Source: Sphaerochaetaceae bacterium (GTDB taxonomy: Bacteria; Spirochaetota; Spirochaetia; Sphaerochaetales; Sphaerochaetaceae). From it: DNA of 52,768 nucleotides. Below are positions 52,684-52,768 of the stretch, in pieces. The number at the start of each line of letters is the position of its first letter. The stretch's first letter is position 1. The stretch covers positions 1-52,768 of the forward strand of contig JAQQAR010000009.1 in NCBI GenBank assembly GCA_028532765.1, written 5' to 3'. The position numbers were made by a program, and so were the translations under genes. The notes beneath the pieces were generated by a model. The model was not told where the DNA came from, did no database searches, and saw nothing but the letters and a program-made list of their open reading frames with translations.

Positions 52684-52725
52684 GGGATTGGTTCACTAGT
52701 CGTCTAAAACAGAAGAACCAATCCC
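52684..52725. repeat. 11-bp inverted repeat upstream of the transposase gene
   Basis: GGGATTGGTTC (52684-52694) and GAACCAATCCC (52715-52725) are perfect arms with a 20-bp spacer, in the region that should hold the transposase promoter. It may be a transposase or host-factor binding site or an mRNA hairpin. Confidence 0.55.
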
Positions 52726-52768
52726 TCTTGTTTTCTTGAGGTATGGACTATACCACAAAGGCAGGCAG

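Larger units (their letters stand above)
51001..52768 (-). mobile_element. Insertion sequence with ISNCY-type transposase, probably cut by the window edge
   Basis: The segment is visibly more GC-rich than the rest of the window and carries one transposase gene. A candidate left boundary is TGTCAT (51001-51006) with its inverted partner ATGACA (51026-51031), a form common at IS ends. No matching end is found before 52768, so the other terminus probably lies beyond the window. Target-site duplications could not be identified. The boundaries are therefore tentative, while the presence of an IS is well supported. Confidence 0.6.

Noticed and set aside
1..52768. CRISPR array
   Set aside because: I saw no regularly spaced short repeats; the only multi-copy repeats are the two 87-bp copies and short operator-like motifs.

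Overview
The window reads as chromosomal DNA of a free-living, carbohydrate-using spirochaete. Sphaerochaeta or a close relative is my best guess; this is inference from gene content, the moderate GC, an FTSC-type lipobox, and sugar-binding proteins with a spirochaete-like signal peptide followed by NGTKEA. No rRNA or phylogenetic marker comparison was possible.

Layout. (1) Positions 1-16536 are mostly housekeeping genes on the + strand: a divergent partial lysyl-tRNA-synthetase-like gene, mnmE-mnmG-rsmG (tRNA wobble modification and 16S rRNA methylation), an FtsK/SpoIIIE translocase, a class IV aminotransferase, a DEAD-box helicase, an ABC exporter, plsC, a complete ECF-type vitamin/cofactor importer (fused double ATPase, T protein, S protein) and guaA. 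(2) 16656-21475 holds a MATE transporter and an MFS transporter on the - strand, then an aspartate kinase and a DUF2179-type membrane protein on the + strand. (3) 21519-34746 is a uronate-polysaccharide utilisation locus. It has a MalK/UgpC-type ATPase, a TfoX-N protein, a heparinase II/III-like lyase and a YesN/YesM-type two-component system on the - strand. Divergent from these lie a sugar-binding protein, two permeases, a GH88 unsaturated glucuronyl hydrolase and a second heparinase-like lyase. No enzyme of the locus has a signal peptide, so oligosaccharides are probably imported whole and cut in the cytoplasm. The sensor kinase carries an in-frame TGA at codon 44.

(4) 34811-34882 is tRNA-Gly(CCC). 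It is followed by an AT-rich island (35026-37711) bounded by two imperfect 87-bp direct repeats. The island carries a TcmP-type methyltransferase-like protein and its partner CX3CX2C radical-SAM-like protein. This is the most likely under-described system in the window. The repeats are copies of the 3' end and terminator of the neighbouring encapsulin gene. (5) 37693-38845 encodes an encapsulin nanocompartment with its encapsulated-ferritin cargo. (6) 39251-45001 contains a GntR/HutC regulator, an acyl-CoA synthetase, a lipoprotein and a beta-barrel outer-membrane protein. (7) 45213-50919 contains an NhaC antiporter, manA, an L-cysteine desulfidase-like enzyme, a DEDDh exonuclease and a PAP2 phosphatase. 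(8) The window ends in a GC-rich insertion sequence with an ISNCY-type DDE transposase.

Gene starts were moved downstream of the longest ORF wherever a ribosome-binding site or family alignment argued for it. Family assignments come from motif recognition, without a database search.
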